This document shows positions 8,751 to 17,023 of a stretch of 64,000 bases of DNA, piece by piece (position 1 is the first letter of the stretch; each line of letters opens with the position of its first letter). Below the pieces are notes generated by a model that ran no database searches, was not told the origin of the DNA, and saw only the letters and a program-made list of their open reading frames with translations. The DNA is from Actinoplanes sichuanensis (GTDB lineage Bacteria > Actinomycetota > Actinomycetes > Mycobacteriales > Micromonosporaceae). A program made the translations under genes and the position numbers. Location of the stretch: contig NZ_AP028461.1 of assembly GCF_033097365.1 (NCBI RefSeq), positions 10,071,501 to 10,135,500 on the forward strand, given 5' to 3'.

Positions 8751-9188
8751 ATGGCGAGTCGTCAGTTCGCCACCTTCGAGGTGGACGGCCAGCTCTTCGG
8801 GGTCGAGGTGCATACGGTGCAGGAGGTGCTCTCCTACAACGAGTACACCCCGGTGCCGCTGGCACCGCCCGCGGTCGGCGGTCTGTTCAACCTCCGCGGT
8901 CAGGTCATCGCCGCAGTGGACCTGCGGGTGCAGCTGGGCCTGGCCCGGCAGGCGCTCCAGGGGCCGGTCATGAACGTCATCCTGCGTGGTGACGGGGAAC
9001 CGGTTTCGCTGCTGGTGGACAAGATCGGCGAGGTGGTCGATCTCGACGACGAGACTTTCGAGCCCCCACCGGACACGCTGAGCGGTCCCACGAGGGAGCT
9101 GGTGGTGGGCACGTTCAAGCTGGACGGGCGGTTGATGCTGGCTCTCGACGTCAACCAGGCCGTCGATACCTACCGCGCCACCAACTGA
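8751..9188 (+). CDS. cheW: Chemotaxis coupling protein CheW
   Basis: 145 aa, a single CheW domain (RQFATFEVDGQLFGVEV, NLRGQVIAAVDLR, LLVDKIGEVVDLD). It links receptor tips to CheA. Its ATG lies one base after the cheA stop, and its own stop overlaps the next ATG (TGATG), so translation is coupled along the operon. Length and motif order are normal. Confidence 0.95.
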   Translation: MASRQFATFEVDGQLFGVEVHTVQEVLSYNEYTPVPLAPPAVGGLFNLRGQVIAAVDLRVQLGLARQALQGPVMNVILRGDGEPVSLLVDKIGEVVDLDDETFEPPPDTLSGPTRELVVGTFKLDGRLMLALDVNQAVDTYRATN

Positions 9189-10060
9189 TGTACAGCCTGG
9201 TCAGCGCCCCCGTGCTGGGCTTCGACCTGACCCGCCTGGAGGGCGGGTCGGCCGCGGCCGAGGTGATGCTGCGCGCCCTGCGTCTGCAGAGCGGAGATCT
9301 GCCGGTACTCGCCGAGCGGCTGCCCGACGAGAACGTCCGCGGGCCGCTCTGGGTGGAGGTGGAGTCCGCGGCGCGGCGGATGCCCACTCTCAAGGGGATG
9401 TCGAAAGACGACCCGGCCGGAAACCTCGCCTTGGTCGAACGCGCGCCGATCGGATCGGTGGACGCGCTGCTGACCTGCCTGCGCTACGACGTGATGTCGT
9501 GGACGTGGGAGGGCACCGGCCGGGACGCACGACAGAGTGAGGACGCGGCCGCGGCCACGGCCCTGCTCTGTGACGCCGCGGTCGCCAGCTATCTGCGTGA
9601 GGTGCTCGACGACGAGACCCGCCGCCGGCTCGGTGCCGGGTGGGTCTCGGCGATGCGCAAGCTGCCGGGCGGTCCGCCGATCGACATGGGGCCGCACCAC
9701 TACACGGTGTCGGCCCTGCTCGACCGGCTACGAACACTGCGGCCGGAGGACCGGCAACGGGTCTCCTCCGCAGCCGACGACGCCCGGCGCAACACCGCCG
9801 GCTGGTCGCCCGCCGTGCATTCGGCGTCCTGGGCGGCGTACCTCTCCGATCGGGTCCGTACCGCGGCTGCAGCGCAGATGCTGTTGGTGCAGGCGGTGGA
9901 TACGGCCGGGATTCCGCTGGCAGATCGTGCCGGAGGGGTCTGGAACATGCTCAGCGGTGCCGTTCAGGCGCTGGTGGTGCGCGATTTGCTGGACACCGCC
10001 ACGGCACACCGGTTGCTCGCTCCGGTGGTCGCGGCGCTCGGCCCGGCCTGGCTCGGTTGA
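9188..10060 (+). CDS. Unrecognised protein embedded in the che operon
   Basis: 290 aa, starting on the cheW stop codon (TGATG overlap), with cheB 13 bp downstream. I do not recognise the family. It looks soluble and mostly alpha-helical, with no signal peptide, membrane segment, Cys cluster or obvious catalytic motif. Noticeable stretches are the Trp-containing LLTCLRYDVMSWTWEGTG (about 95-112), the helical LLDRLRTLRPEDRQRV (about 178) and a C-terminal Ala-rich helix region. Codon use is like its neighbours, so it is a real gene. The tight coupling between CheW and CheB suggests a role in adaptation or array assembly, but that is only an inference from context. Confidence 0.8.
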   Translation: MYSLVSAPVLGFDLTRLEGGSAAAEVMLRALRLQSGDLPVLAERLPDENVRGPLWVEVESAARRMPTLKGMSKDDPAGNLALVERAPIGSVDALLTCLRYDVMSWTWEGTGRDARQSEDAAAATALLCDAAVASYLREVLDDETRRRLGAGWVSAMRKLPGGPPIDMGPHHYTVSALLDRLRTLRPEDRQRVSSAADDARRNTAGWSPAVHSASWAAYLSDRVRTAAAAQMLLVQAVDTAGIPLADRAGGVWNMLSGAVQALVVRDLLDTATAHRLLAPVVAALGPAWLG

Positions 10061-10073
10061 AGGGAGTGGTCGA

Positions 10074-11234
10074 ATGATCTCGGTTCTCGTCGTCGACGAT
10101 TCCGTGGTGGTACGTCGGCTGATCGTCGATGCTCTCGGCGAAGCGCCGGGCATCCAGGTCGTCGGCACCGCTGCGAACGGTCTGCTCGCACAGGCGAAGA
10201 TCGATCAACTGAAACCCGACGTGATCACGATGGACATCGAGATGCCGCAGATGGACGGCATCGAGGCGGTCCGCGAGCTGCGCAAGCGGCACAACACTCC
10301 GGTGATCATGTTCAGCACGCTCTCGGCCGCGGGCGCCACCGCCACGCTCGAAGCGCTGTCCGCGGGCGCCACCGACTACGTGACCAAGCCGAGCAACGTC
10401 GGCTCCGTGCAGGAGTCGATGATGGCGGTGCGCGAGCAACTCGTACCGAAGATCCAGGCTCTCGGCGGGCGTCGCCGTCCGCCTGCCGGACCGCCCAGCC
10501 GCGGCCCGGCGCCGGCCGGATTGCGTCCCACCGGCCCCGCGCCGCTGCGGCCGGGCTCCCCGCCCGGAGCCCCGGCGCGTCCCGGTGCCGGTCCGGCGGC
10601 CCCGGCGCGCCCGGCGGTCAAGCGCAGCCCCGGCGGGAAGATCGACATCCTGGCGATCGGCTCGTCCACGGGTGGTCCGGACGCGCTCACCAAGGTGCTG
10701 CTCGGTCTGCCGGCCGACCTGCCCGTCCCGATCGTGATCACTCAGCACATGCCACCGGTGTTCACCAAGATGTTCGCCGAGCGGCTGGACCGGAGTACCC
10801 CGCTGAAGGTGGTGGAGGCCGGCGAGGGCATGGAGCTGACCGCCGGCACCGTCTACATCGCCCCGGGTGATCGGCATCTGGTCTTCCAACGCCGCGGCAC
10901 GACCACGATGACCCAGCTCAACAACGGTCCGCAGGAGAACTCGTGCCGGCCGGCGGTGGACGTGATGTTCCGGTCGGTGGCCGCTCTGTACGGCGGGTCG
11001 TGCTTCGCCACGATTCTCACAGGAATGGGACAAGACGGACGGGGTGGTGCGAAAGTGCTACGAGACTCGGGCGCCGAGGTTCTGGCACAGGATGAGGCGA
11101 CCTCGGTGGTCTGGGGCATGCCCGGCGCCGTGGTGGCGGCCGGCCTGGCCGACGAGGTGCTGCCGTTGGACCGGATCGCGGGGGCCCTGCTCAACCGTGT
11201 CCGGGTGGGCCGGTCGCCGGCGGTGGCCCGATGA
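10074..11234 (+). CDS. cheB: Chemotaxis methylesterase/glutamine deamidase CheB
   Basis: 386 aa. The ATG at 10074 is preceded by AGGGAGTGG; the same frame is open upstream but that part is not CheB. Receiver domain 1-125 has phosphoacceptor D54 (ITMDIEMPQMDG). A long Pro/Arg-rich linker (about 128-182) joins it to the C-terminal methylesterase domain, with catalytic S198 in GSSTGG, H225 in QHMPP and D321 in GMGQDG. CheB removes methyl groups from receptor glutamates when phosphorylated by CheA. It overlaps cheR by ATGA, so the opposing enzymes are made together. Confidence 0.96.
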   Translation: MISVLVVDDSVVVRRLIVDALGEAPGIQVVGTAANGLLAQAKIDQLKPDVITMDIEMPQMDGIEAVRELRKRHNTPVIMFSTLSAAGATATLEALSAGATDYVTKPSNVGSVQESMMAVREQLVPKIQALGGRRRPPAGPPSRGPAPAGLRPTGPAPLRPGSPPGAPARPGAGPAAPARPAVKRSPGGKIDILAIGSSTGGPDALTKVLLGLPADLPVPIVITQHMPPVFTKMFAERLDRSTPLKVVEAGEGMELTAGTVYIAPGDRHLVFQRRGTTTMTQLNNGPQENSCRPAVDVMFRSVAALYGGSCFATILTGMGQDGRGGAKVLRDSGAEVLAQDEATSVVWGMPGAVVAAGLADEVLPLDRIAGALLNRVRVGRSPAVAR

Positions 11235-12076
11235 CCCTTTCCCAAGCTGAGTTCGCCTTCGTCTCCAACCTGGTCCGCAAGGAGGCGTCCATCGTCCTTG
11301 CGCCCGGCAAGGAGTACCTGGTCGAGGCGCGGCTCATCCCGGTCGCCCGGGCGGTCGGGGCGCCGAACGTCAACGAGTTCATCGGTGACCTCCAGAAGCG
11401 CCCCAATCCGGCGCACCAGCGGAAGATCATCGACGCGCTCACCACCAACGAGACCTCGTTCTTCCGGGACCGTGAGCCGTTCGCCGCGCTCACCGACGTG
11501 GTCCTGCCGGAGCTGATCAAGTCCCGGGCCACCGTGCGCAAGCTGCGCTTCTGGTCCGCGGCCAGTTCCAGCGGGCAGGAGGCGTACAGCCTGGCGATCA
11601 CGTTGCAGGAGACCCTGCCGGCCGGATGGACATACGAGATCCTCGGCACCGACATCTCCACCGCGATGGTGGACCGGGCGCAGAAGGCCGAGTACAGCCA
11701 GGTCGAGGTGAACCGGGGCCTGGCCGCCACCCAGCTCGTGCAGTATTTCGAGCGGGCGGGCGCGCATTGGCGGATCATTCCGGCACTGCGCAAGAACGTG
11801 TCGTTCAAGCACATGAGCCTGACCGCGCCGTTCCCACCCATGCAGCCGTTCGACGTGATCTTCCTGCGGAACGTCCTCATCTACTTCGACGTCGCCACCA
11901 AACGCCAGGTGCTGCAGAACGCCGCCAAGATCCTGCGCCCGGACGGGCTGCTCTTCCTCGGCGCTGCCGAGACCACGATCGGGATCGACGACAACTACGA
12001 ACGGGTGGCCGCCGGGCGCACCTCTGCCTACCGGTCTCGTACAGCGGCGCCCGCCGGTGCCGCGAGAAGGGGATGA
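11231..12076 (+). CDS. cheR: Chemotaxis receptor methyltransferase CheR
   Basis: 281 aa. The helical CheR N-terminal domain (about 1-75) is followed by an SAM-binding domain with KLRFWSAASSSGQEAYSLAI (motif I, about 97-116), LGTDIS and FDVIFLRNVLIYFD. These are all CheR hallmarks; in many CheR the motif reads ASCSTGEEPYSLA. It transfers methyl groups to receptor glutamates, opposing CheB. Its start overlaps the cheB stop (ATGA), and its own stop overlaps the next ATG. No tetratricopeptide or other extension is present. Confidence 0.95.
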   Translation: MTLSQAEFAFVSNLVRKEASIVLAPGKEYLVEARLIPVARAVGAPNVNEFIGDLQKRPNPAHQRKIIDALTTNETSFFRDREPFAALTDVVLPELIKSRATVRKLRFWSAASSSGQEAYSLAITLQETLPAGWTYEILGTDISTAMVDRAQKAEYSQVEVNRGLAATQLVQYFERAGAHWRIIPALRKNVSFKHMSLTAPFPPMQPFDVIFLRNVLIYFDVATKRQVLQNAAKILRPDGLLFLGAAETTIGIDDNYERVAAGRTSAYRSRTAAPAGAARRG

Positions 12077-12468
12077 CGCCGATGCGTGCCATGGTGATCG
12101 ACGACTCGCGCGCGATGCGCATGATCCTCAAGCGCATCGTCACGAAGCTCAACTTCGAGGCGGTGGAGGCCGGGGACGGCAAGGAGGCGATGGACCTGCT
12201 GGCCGATATGACCGAGGTGCCGGAGCTGGCCCTCATCGACTGGAACATGCCCAACATGAACGGGCTCGAATTCGTCACCAAGGTCCGGGCCGACCCGAGA
12301 CTGCGGGAGATGACGCTCGTGATGGTCACCACCGAGAGCGAACAGAGCCAGATCGTACGAGCGCTCGCCGCGGGCGCCCACGAATACGTGATCAAGCCCT
12401 TCACCGAAGGCGCGATGATCGAAAAGCTGGCCCTGCTGGGCCTCGTCCCGACCGGAGCGAACTCATGA
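12073..12468 (+). CDS. cheY: CheY-type single-domain response regulator (first copy)
   Basis: 131 aa from the ATG at 12073, which overlaps the cheR stop (ATGA); a second ATG at 12082 would also serve. Single receiver domain with D10/D11, phosphoacceptor D56 (LALIDWNMPNMNG), T87-E88 region VMVTTESEQSQI and K in YVIKPFT. It is the expected CheA-phosphorylated messenger to the flagellar switch. It is one of two CheY-like proteins separated only by cheX, so which one binds the switch is open. Confidence 0.9.
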   Translation: MTPMRAMVIDDSRAMRMILKRIVTKLNFEAVEAGDGKEAMDLLADMTEVPELALIDWNMPNMNGLEFVTKVRADPRLREMTLVMVTTESEQSQIVRALAAGAHEYVIKPFTEGAMIEKLALLGLVPTGANS

Positions 12469-12950
12469 GTGTCGAAGTCGAGGTCGACGAGAGTGACCTC
12501 GCCGAGATGGTGGAACAGGTATGGGAGTCATATCTGGACCCCGAGGGTGTCAGTCCGCTGATCCCCACGTACGACGAAAACCAGCCGTCCGAGGTGCACT
12601 CCTCGGTCTCGATCACCGGGTCCTGGTCCGGGCATGTCGTGTACGCGTCCTCCCGAGCCGCCGCCCAGCGCGCCGCGGCCGCCTTCCTCGCCATGGAGCT
12701 TGAGGAAGTGAGTGAGGAGGACATCTCCGACACGCTCGGCGAACTGGCCAACATCGTCGGTGGCAACGTCAAAGCGATGTTGCCGCCGGGGGCGCAGTTG
12801 TCGCTCCCACAGGTGGTACTCGCGCCGGAGGCTTCGGCGCGATTCCCGAACACCGAGCGCATCAGCGGCGTGTACGGGATGTGGGAGGGCGAACCGGTGT
12901 CCATTTCGATGTGGCAGAGCAGCACCGACAACAAGGAGGAGGGTGCATGA
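12465..12950 (+). CDS. cheX: CheX-like CheY-phosphatase
   Basis: 161 aa, coupled to the preceding cheY by ATGA. The helix EEDISDTLGELANIVGGNVKAML (shown here only as a pattern ExxN, residues about 85-107) is the CheC/CheX/FliY signature in which the Glu and Asn attack the CheY phosphoryl group. GVYGMWEGEPVSISMW near the end fits the CheX beta-sheet. Actinobacterial che operons lack CheZ, so this is the likely signal terminator. The location between two cheY genes supports that role. Confidence 0.82.
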   Translation: MSVEVEVDESDLAEMVEQVWESYLDPEGVSPLIPTYDENQPSEVHSSVSITGSWSGHVVYASSRAAAQRAAAAFLAMELEEVSEEDISDTLGELANIVGGNVKAMLPPGAQLSLPQVVLAPEASARFPNTERISGVYGMWEGEPVSISMWQSSTDNKEEGA

Positions 12951-13309
12951 AGATCCTCATCGCCGATGACAGCCGGGTGATGCGGCAGATCGTCGTCCGG
13001 ACCCTGCGACAGGCCGGGTTCGGGGATCACGACCTGGTAGAGGCCGCCGATGGCAAGGAAGCCCTCGACATGGCCACCGAGCAGAAGCCCGACCTGGTCA
13101 TCTCGGACTGGAACATGCCGCACCTCACGGGTATCGAGGTGCTCCGACAGCTTCGTGCCGCCGGCAACAACGTCAAGTTCGGCTTCGTGACCTCGGAGTG
13201 CACTCCGGAGATGAAGTCGGCCGCCGAAGGCGCCGGTGCGGCGTTCTTCATCGTCAAACCCTTCACCGCTGAGCGATTCGACGAAGTGTTCGCTCCTATT
13301 TTGGGATGA
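12947..13309 (+). CDS. CheY-type single-domain response regulator (second copy)
   Basis: 120 aa from the ATG at 12947, overlapping the cheX stop, with GGAGG in front. Receiver residues: D7/D8, phosphoacceptor D54 (VISDWNMPHLTG), T/S in FGFVTSECTPEM and K in FIVKPFT. It differs clearly from the first CheY (131 aa). It may act as phosphate sink, as a partner of CheX, or as the real switch ligand. Confidence 0.9.
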   Translation: MKILIADDSRVMRQIVVRTLRQAGFGDHDLVEAADGKEALDMATEQKPDLVISDWNMPHLTGIEVLRQLRAAGNNVKFGFVTSECTPEMKSAAEGAGAAFFIVKPFTAERFDEVFAPILG

Positions 13310-13316
13310 TTAAGAC

Positions 13317-13805
13317 ATGTCAGACGTCTCGGTTCTTCCCGGCTCTCTAGCCGTACGCAACCTTTTCGAGGACCTCCTCGGGCGAGAGGTGACGGTCAGC
13401 CCCGGCGACCCGATCAGCGCGCCCGAGGTACCTCTCACCACCTCCGCGATCTTCACCGACAGCGGTCAGAAGATCTACGCGGTGATGGGCATGACGCTCA
13501 GCCTCGCCGCCAACGCGGGTGCCGCGCTCGGTCTGCTGCCGGCCGGCGCCGCCGAGGACAGCATCGACGAGAAGCAGCTCTTCCCGAACCTGGCGGAGAA
13601 CGTCTTCGAGCTGTGCAACGTGTTCACCAGCCTCCTCAACAAGGAGGGGGCTCCGCACGTGAAGCTCTACCAGGTCATCTACCCGAACCAGGAGCTGCCG
13701 GCCGACGCGCGCGCCGTCCTGCTCGCCCTGGGCCGGCGTCTCGACCTGTCGGTCGAGGTCAACCGGTACGGCAAGGGCAAGCTCAGCCTGTCCCTCGCAC
13801 CCTGA
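13317..13805 (+). CDS. Uncharacterised last gene of the che operon, perhaps CheX-like
   Basis: 162 aa, 7 bp after the second cheY, last gene before a strong terminator. I do not recognise it firmly. It is soluble, alternating predicted strands and helices. The segment NLAENVFELCNVFTSLLN (about 90-107) resembles the E-x-x-N helix of the CheC/CheX/FliY group, and the protein is CheX-sized, so a diverged CheX-like fold is possible. The remainder (LAVRNLFEDLLGREVTV at the start) does not help. Function is unknown; the operon context implies chemotaxis. Confidence 0.7.
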   Translation: MSDVSVLPGSLAVRNLFEDLLGREVTVSPGDPISAPEVPLTTSAIFTDSGQKIYAVMGMTLSLAANAGAALGLLPAGAAEDSIDEKQLFPNLAENVFELCNVFTSLLNKEGAPHVKLYQVIYPNQELPADARAVLLALGRRLDLSVEVNRYGKGKLSLSLAP

Positions 13806-13848
13806 CCCTACGGATCCGCCGAAGGCGTACAAAATTGAAGATCTCCCG

Positions 13849-13878
13849 TTGCGGGCCCGCCATCCGGCGGGCCCGCAA
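13849..13878 (+). terminator. Terminator of the che operon
   Basis: A 13-bp perfect GC-rich stem (13849-13861 with 13866-13878) and a 4-nt loop ATCC, followed by ATTTCTGT. It ends 8 nt before the -35 of the flgD promoter, so it cleanly separates the two units. Confidence 0.85.
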
Positions 13879-13886
13879 ATTTCTGT

Positions 13887-13914
13887 CTAAGCAAATCGGG
13901 GGGCGGGCCGAAGC
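13887..13914 (+). promoter_or_regulatory. FliA-type promoter of flgD-flgE
   Basis: CTAA at 13887-13890 (one base off CTCA), 16 nt, then GCCGAAGC at 13907-13914. The flgD start is about 34 nt downstream with ACAGGAGAAG as ribosome-binding site. No TcrA-like repeat precedes it, because the che terminator occupies that space. Confidence 0.62.
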
Positions 13915-13948
13915 TTAGGTTGAGCCTGCTACGGGACAGGAGAAGTCG

Positions 13949-14377
13949 ATGACCTCACCGATGTCCGGACCCACCGGAGCCGATCCGTCCAAGGCCGTGG
14001 CTGCGGCCAAGGCCGCCGAAGCGAAAAGTAAATCGCTCGGTGACAAGGACACCTTCATGAAGCTCCTGGTCGCTCAGCTGAAATACCAGGACCCCACCAA
14101 ACCCGCCGACTCGACCGCGTTCCTGGCGCAGACCGCCCAGTTCACGCAGGTCGAGAAGCTGGAGGACATGATCGGCATGCTGCAGTCGCAGCGCATGATC
14201 GGCGCCAGCTCCCTGGTCGGCAAGACGGTCACGTACATGGACGACACCGGTGCGATGCAGACCGGCGTCATCAGTGCAGCAAAGCTAAATGGAGACAGCG
14301 AACCGACGCTCAAGGTCGGGAACACGGATGTGCAGCTGTCCAAGGTCACGGAAGTCACCGACACCAAGACCGCCTGA
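13949..14377 (+). CDS. flgD: Flagellar hook assembly/capping protein FlgD
   Basis: 142 aa, ATG behind AGGAGA. The conserved N-terminal segment LGDKDTFMKLLVAQLKYQDPTKP and FLAQTAQFTQVEKLE identify FlgD, the scaffold that sits on the growing hook and admits FlgE subunits. It is short: the C-terminal Ig-like/TNF-like domains of enterobacterial FlgD (about 230 aa) are absent, as in several Gram-positive FlgD proteins. It is followed at 37 bp by flgE. Confidence 0.95.
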   Translation: MTSPMSGPTGADPSKAVAAAKAAEAKSKSLGDKDTFMKLLVAQLKYQDPTKPADSTAFLAQTAQFTQVEKLEDMIGMLQSQRMIGASSLVGKTVTYMDDTGAMQTGVISAAKLNGDSEPTLKVGNTDVQLSKVTEVTDTKTA

Positions 14378-14414
14378 AATCCGTCTCCCTCCACAAGCGT
14401 AAGGACCTTACTTA

Positions 14415-15746
14415 ATGCTGCGTTCTCTCTATTCCGGCATCAGCGGACTCAACGCTCACCAGCGGATGATCGACGTCACGGGAAACAACATCGCGAACGT
14501 CAACACCACCGGCTACAAGTCGTCGCAGGTGCAGTTCAACGACACCCTGAGCCAGATGATGGGCGCGGGCGGCTCTCCCCAGGACGGCATGGCCGGCACC
14601 AACCCGGCGCAGATCGGCCTCGGTGTGCGGGTGGCCGGCGTCACCGCGAACTTCAGCCAGGGCTCGGCGCAGACCACCGGCAAGTCCGGCGACATGATGA
14701 TCCAGGGTGACGGCTTCTTCATCACCCGCAGCGGCAACGAGAACCTCTACACCCGGGCCGGCTCGTTCTTCTTCGACGCCAACGGCGTGCTCGCCACCGC
14801 GACCGGTGAGCCGGTCCAGGGCTGGACCGCGGACTCCAAGGGTGTGGTCAACTCCGGTGTCCAGCCGAGTGACATCCGGATGCCGCTCGGTGCGACCATC
14901 CCGCCCAAGCAGACCTCGACGATCACCCTCAAGGGCAATCTGACCAGCGACTATCCGACGAACGAGCTGGCCACCAGCGACGTCGTCACGATCCCGGTCA
15001 AGATCTTCGACGACAAGGGCGCCACGCGGACGATCACCGCCGTGCTCTCCCGGGACGTCGACCCGACCCGGGCGCAGCCCAAGGACACCATCTTCAACGT
15101 CGATCTCTATGAGGTCTACGACGCCGAGGTTCCGGCCAACAATGTCCGGGTCGCCAACCCGGACGGCACTCTGACGGGCACGAAGCTCCTCGACATGTCC
15201 ACCGGCCGGCCGGTCGTCGAGGTGAGCGACAACCCCACCGACGGCAACCTGGACTCGGACGGGAACATGACGTTCCGAGCCACCACTCCGACCGATCCCG
15301 GTCTCAAGATCAATATGGCTGACCTGACCATGTACTCGGGTCTCACCGACGCACGGGTCTTCAACGTCGACGGCCAGACGGCCGGCGCCCTCACCTCGCT
15401 CTCCTACACCGTGTCCGACAGTGGTGAGATCATCGGCGTCTACAGCAACGGTCTGAAGCAAACGCTGGGCCAGGTCGCGATGGCGACCTTCAAGAACGTC
15501 GCGGGCCTGGAGAAGGTCGGCAACTCGCTGTTCCGGACCACCGTCAACTCCGGGTACGCCCAGGTCGGCGAACCCGGCAGTGCCGGCATGGGTCAGGTCA
15601 TCTCCGGTGCGCTGGAGATGTCCAACGTCGACCTCGCACAGGAGTTCACCAACCTGGTCGTCGCCCAGCGCGGCTTCCAGGCGAACAGCCGCATCATCAC
15701 CACCTCCGACGAGATCCTCCAGGAACTCGTCAGCATGAAGCGCTAG
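14415..15746 (+). CDS. flgE: Flagellar hook protein FlgE
   Basis: 443 aa. N-terminal rod/hook motif MLRSLYSGISGLNAHQRMIDVTGNNIANVNT and the FlgE/F/G domain (MIQGDGFFI, TRAGSFFFDANGVL) are followed by a long variable middle. The C-terminal SNVDLAQEFTNLVVAQRGFQANSRIITTSDEILQELVSMKR region is typical. It polymerises into the universal joint outside the cell. Because no flgF or flgG occurs here, I considered FlgG (about 260 aa), but the length and the flgD neighbour fit FlgE. It is closed by a 36-nt palindrome. Confidence 0.94.
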   Translation: MLRSLYSGISGLNAHQRMIDVTGNNIANVNTTGYKSSQVQFNDTLSQMMGAGGSPQDGMAGTNPAQIGLGVRVAGVTANFSQGSAQTTGKSGDMMIQGDGFFITRSGNENLYTRAGSFFFDANGVLATATGEPVQGWTADSKGVVNSGVQPSDIRMPLGATIPPKQTSTITLKGNLTSDYPTNELATSDVVTIPVKIFDDKGATRTITAVLSRDVDPTRAQPKDTIFNVDLYEVYDAEVPANNVRVANPDGTLTGTKLLDMSTGRPVVEVSDNPTDGNLDSDGNMTFRATTPTDPGLKINMADLTMYSGLTDARVFNVDGQTAGALTSLSYTVSDSGEIIGVYSNGLKQTLGQVAMATFKNVAGLEKVGNSLFRTTVNSGYAQVGEPGSAGMGQVISGALEMSNVDLAQEFTNLVVAQRGFQANSRIITTSDEILQELVSMKR

Positions 15747-15762
15747 ACGAGCTGAACCCGGG

Positions 15763-15798
15763 CGGCCGGGACGGGCACACGTGTGCCCGTCCCGGCCG
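15763..15798 (+). terminator. Palindromic terminator after flgE
   Basis: A perfect 36-nt inverted repeat (15763-15780 with 15781-15798) with no unpaired centre, so the real loop would be the central few bases, ending in TTCTGC. It lies 16 nt after the flgE stop. Confidence 0.78.
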
Positions 15799-15828
15799 TT
15801 CTGCACGTCCGGACGGATGAGCACCTTC

Positions 15829-15846
15829 GCACCCGGATAGCGACCG
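15829..15846 (+). promoter_or_regulatory. TcrA-like box upstream of flbD
   Basis: GCACCCG-GATA-GCGACCG, a 7-4-7 direct repeat with 11-bp period. It ends exactly 7 nt before the -35 CTCA of the flbD promoter. It matches the TcrA-box pattern I remember (GCA(A/C)CCG-n4-GCA(A/C)CCG) with one mismatch. Confidence 0.6.
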
Positions 15847-15853
15847 CCTCGAT

Positions 15854-15882
15854 CTCATCGGCAACCGGGATCGGGCCGAAGT
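15854..15882 (+). promoter_or_regulatory. FliA-type promoter of flbD-motA-motB-fliL
   Basis: CTCA at 15854-15857, 17 nt, then GCCGAAGT at 15875-15882. The spacer is one base longer than in most of the set. The predicted transcript begins about 50 nt before the flbD TTG codon. Confidence 0.68.
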
Positions 15883-15939
15883 AACAGGCGAAGGGCCACG
15901 GACGGCCTACACCAGCCAAGGACGACCCAAGGACGGAAC

Positions 15940-16227
15940 TTGATCCTCGTAACTCGTATCAACGGTGCCGTGTTCGCGCTGAACCCGGACCTGGTCGAGC
16001 GCGTCGACTGCACGCCCGACACGGTCGTCACCCTGGTCGACGGCACCAAGTACGTCATCGCCGAGTCCGTGCCCGAATTCATCGACTCGGTGCGTCACTA
16101 CCGCGCCTCGCTGATCGCCCAGGCGAGCCGCATGGAGCCCGAGCCCTCGGCCCTCACCACTTCCTCGTCCTCCTCGGATGACGACCTCGACGCCAAGGTG
16201 CTCCCGCTGCACCGGAAGGAACGCTGA
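15940..16227 (+). CDS. flbD: FlbD-family small flagellar protein
   Basis: 95 aa, TTG start (ILVTRINGAVFALNPDLVERVDCTPDTVV). This is the FlbD/DUF-type small protein found before motA in Gram-positive flagellar clusters; it is unrelated to the Caulobacter regulator of the same name. The first 60 residues hold the domain, then a Ser/Asp-rich tail (SSSSSDDD) and KVLPLHRKER. Function is unknown in the family. Its stop overlaps the motA ATG. The preceding GGACGGAAC is a plausible ribosome-binding site. Confidence 0.85.
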   Translation: MILVTRINGAVFALNPDLVERVDCTPDTVVTLVDGTKYVIAESVPEFIDSVRHYRASLIAQASRMEPEPSALTTSSSSSDDDLDAKVLPLHRKER

Positions 16228-17018
16228 TGGACCTCGCTAGCATCATCGGTGTGGTCGCCGGCCTGGCGATCGTCTTCACCGTCCAGATCCTGGAGGGCGG
16301 CTCACCCGCCTCCATCATCCTGCTGCCCTCGATGCTCCTGGTCTTCGGTGGCGCCTTCTGTGCCGCCATGGCCGGCGGCATCATGAAGGACGCCGGCGGC
16401 TTCATCACCCAGCTCAAGAAGGCCTTCACCAACAAGGTCACCCCGCCGACCCAGCTGCTCGACAACGTCGTGAAGCTGGCCGAGCGGGCCCGCCGCGAGG
16501 GCCTGCTGGCCCTCGAGGACGCGGTGAAGACGGTCGAGCACCCGTTCCTGAAGCGCGGTCTGCAGCTGGCCATCGACGGCACCGACCCGGACGAGCTGCA
16601 CGACATCCTGCACGCCGAGGTCTCCGCCAAGAAGAAGGCCGACAAGGCCGGCAAGAAGTTCTTCGAGAACATGGGTGGCTACGCCCCGACGATCGGCATC
16701 ATCGGCACGGTCATGGGTCTGGTCCACGTGCTCGAGAACCTGGACAAGCCCGAGACGCTCGGCCACTCGATCGCCGCGGCGTTCGTCGCGACCCTCTGGG
16801 GCGTGCTCAGCGCGAACATCATCTTCCTGCCGATGGCGGCCCGGCTCGACCGGCTCGGCGCCATCGAGGCCGAGGAGATGGAGCTGGTCATCGACGGTGT
16901 CCTGGCCATCCAGGCCGGCTCGAACCCGCGTCTGGTCGCCCAGAAGCTGCGCAGTCTGCTCCCGCCCGACGAGATGAAGAAGGCCGAAGCTGCGGCCTCG
17001 AGCAAGAAGGCGGCCTGA
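16227..17018 (+). CDS. motA: Flagellar motor stator protein MotA
   Basis: 263 aa with four membrane segments (about 2-22, 30-52, 150-172, 180-203). GGSPASIILLPSMLLVFGG and APTIGIIGTVMGLVHVLENLDKPETLGHSIAAAFVATLWGV are MotA hallmarks. With MotB it forms the ion channel that turns the rotor; the cytoplasmic loop between segments 2 and 3 carries the Arg/Glu residues that face FliG. ATG overlaps the flbD stop. Lys/Ala-rich C-terminal tail. Confidence 0.96.
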   Translation: MDLASIIGVVAGLAIVFTVQILEGGSPASIILLPSMLLVFGGAFCAAMAGGIMKDAGGFITQLKKAFTNKVTPPTQLLDNVVKLAERARREGLLALEDAVKTVEHPFLKRGLQLAIDGTDPDELHDILHAEVSAKKKADKAGKKFFENMGGYAPTIGIIGTVMGLVHVLENLDKPETLGHSIAAAFVATLWGVLSANIIFLPMAARLDRLGAIEAEEMELVIDGVLAIQAGSNPRLVAQKLRSLLPPDEMKKAEAAASSKKAA

Positions 17019-17023
17019 CCTAG

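Noticed and set aside
10376..11033. Antisense frames over cheB
   Set aside because: CheB catalytic residues are all in frame on the plus strand.
14415..15746. Calling the hook gene flgG
   Set aside because: 443 aa and the preceding flgD fit FlgE; FlgG is about 260 aa.
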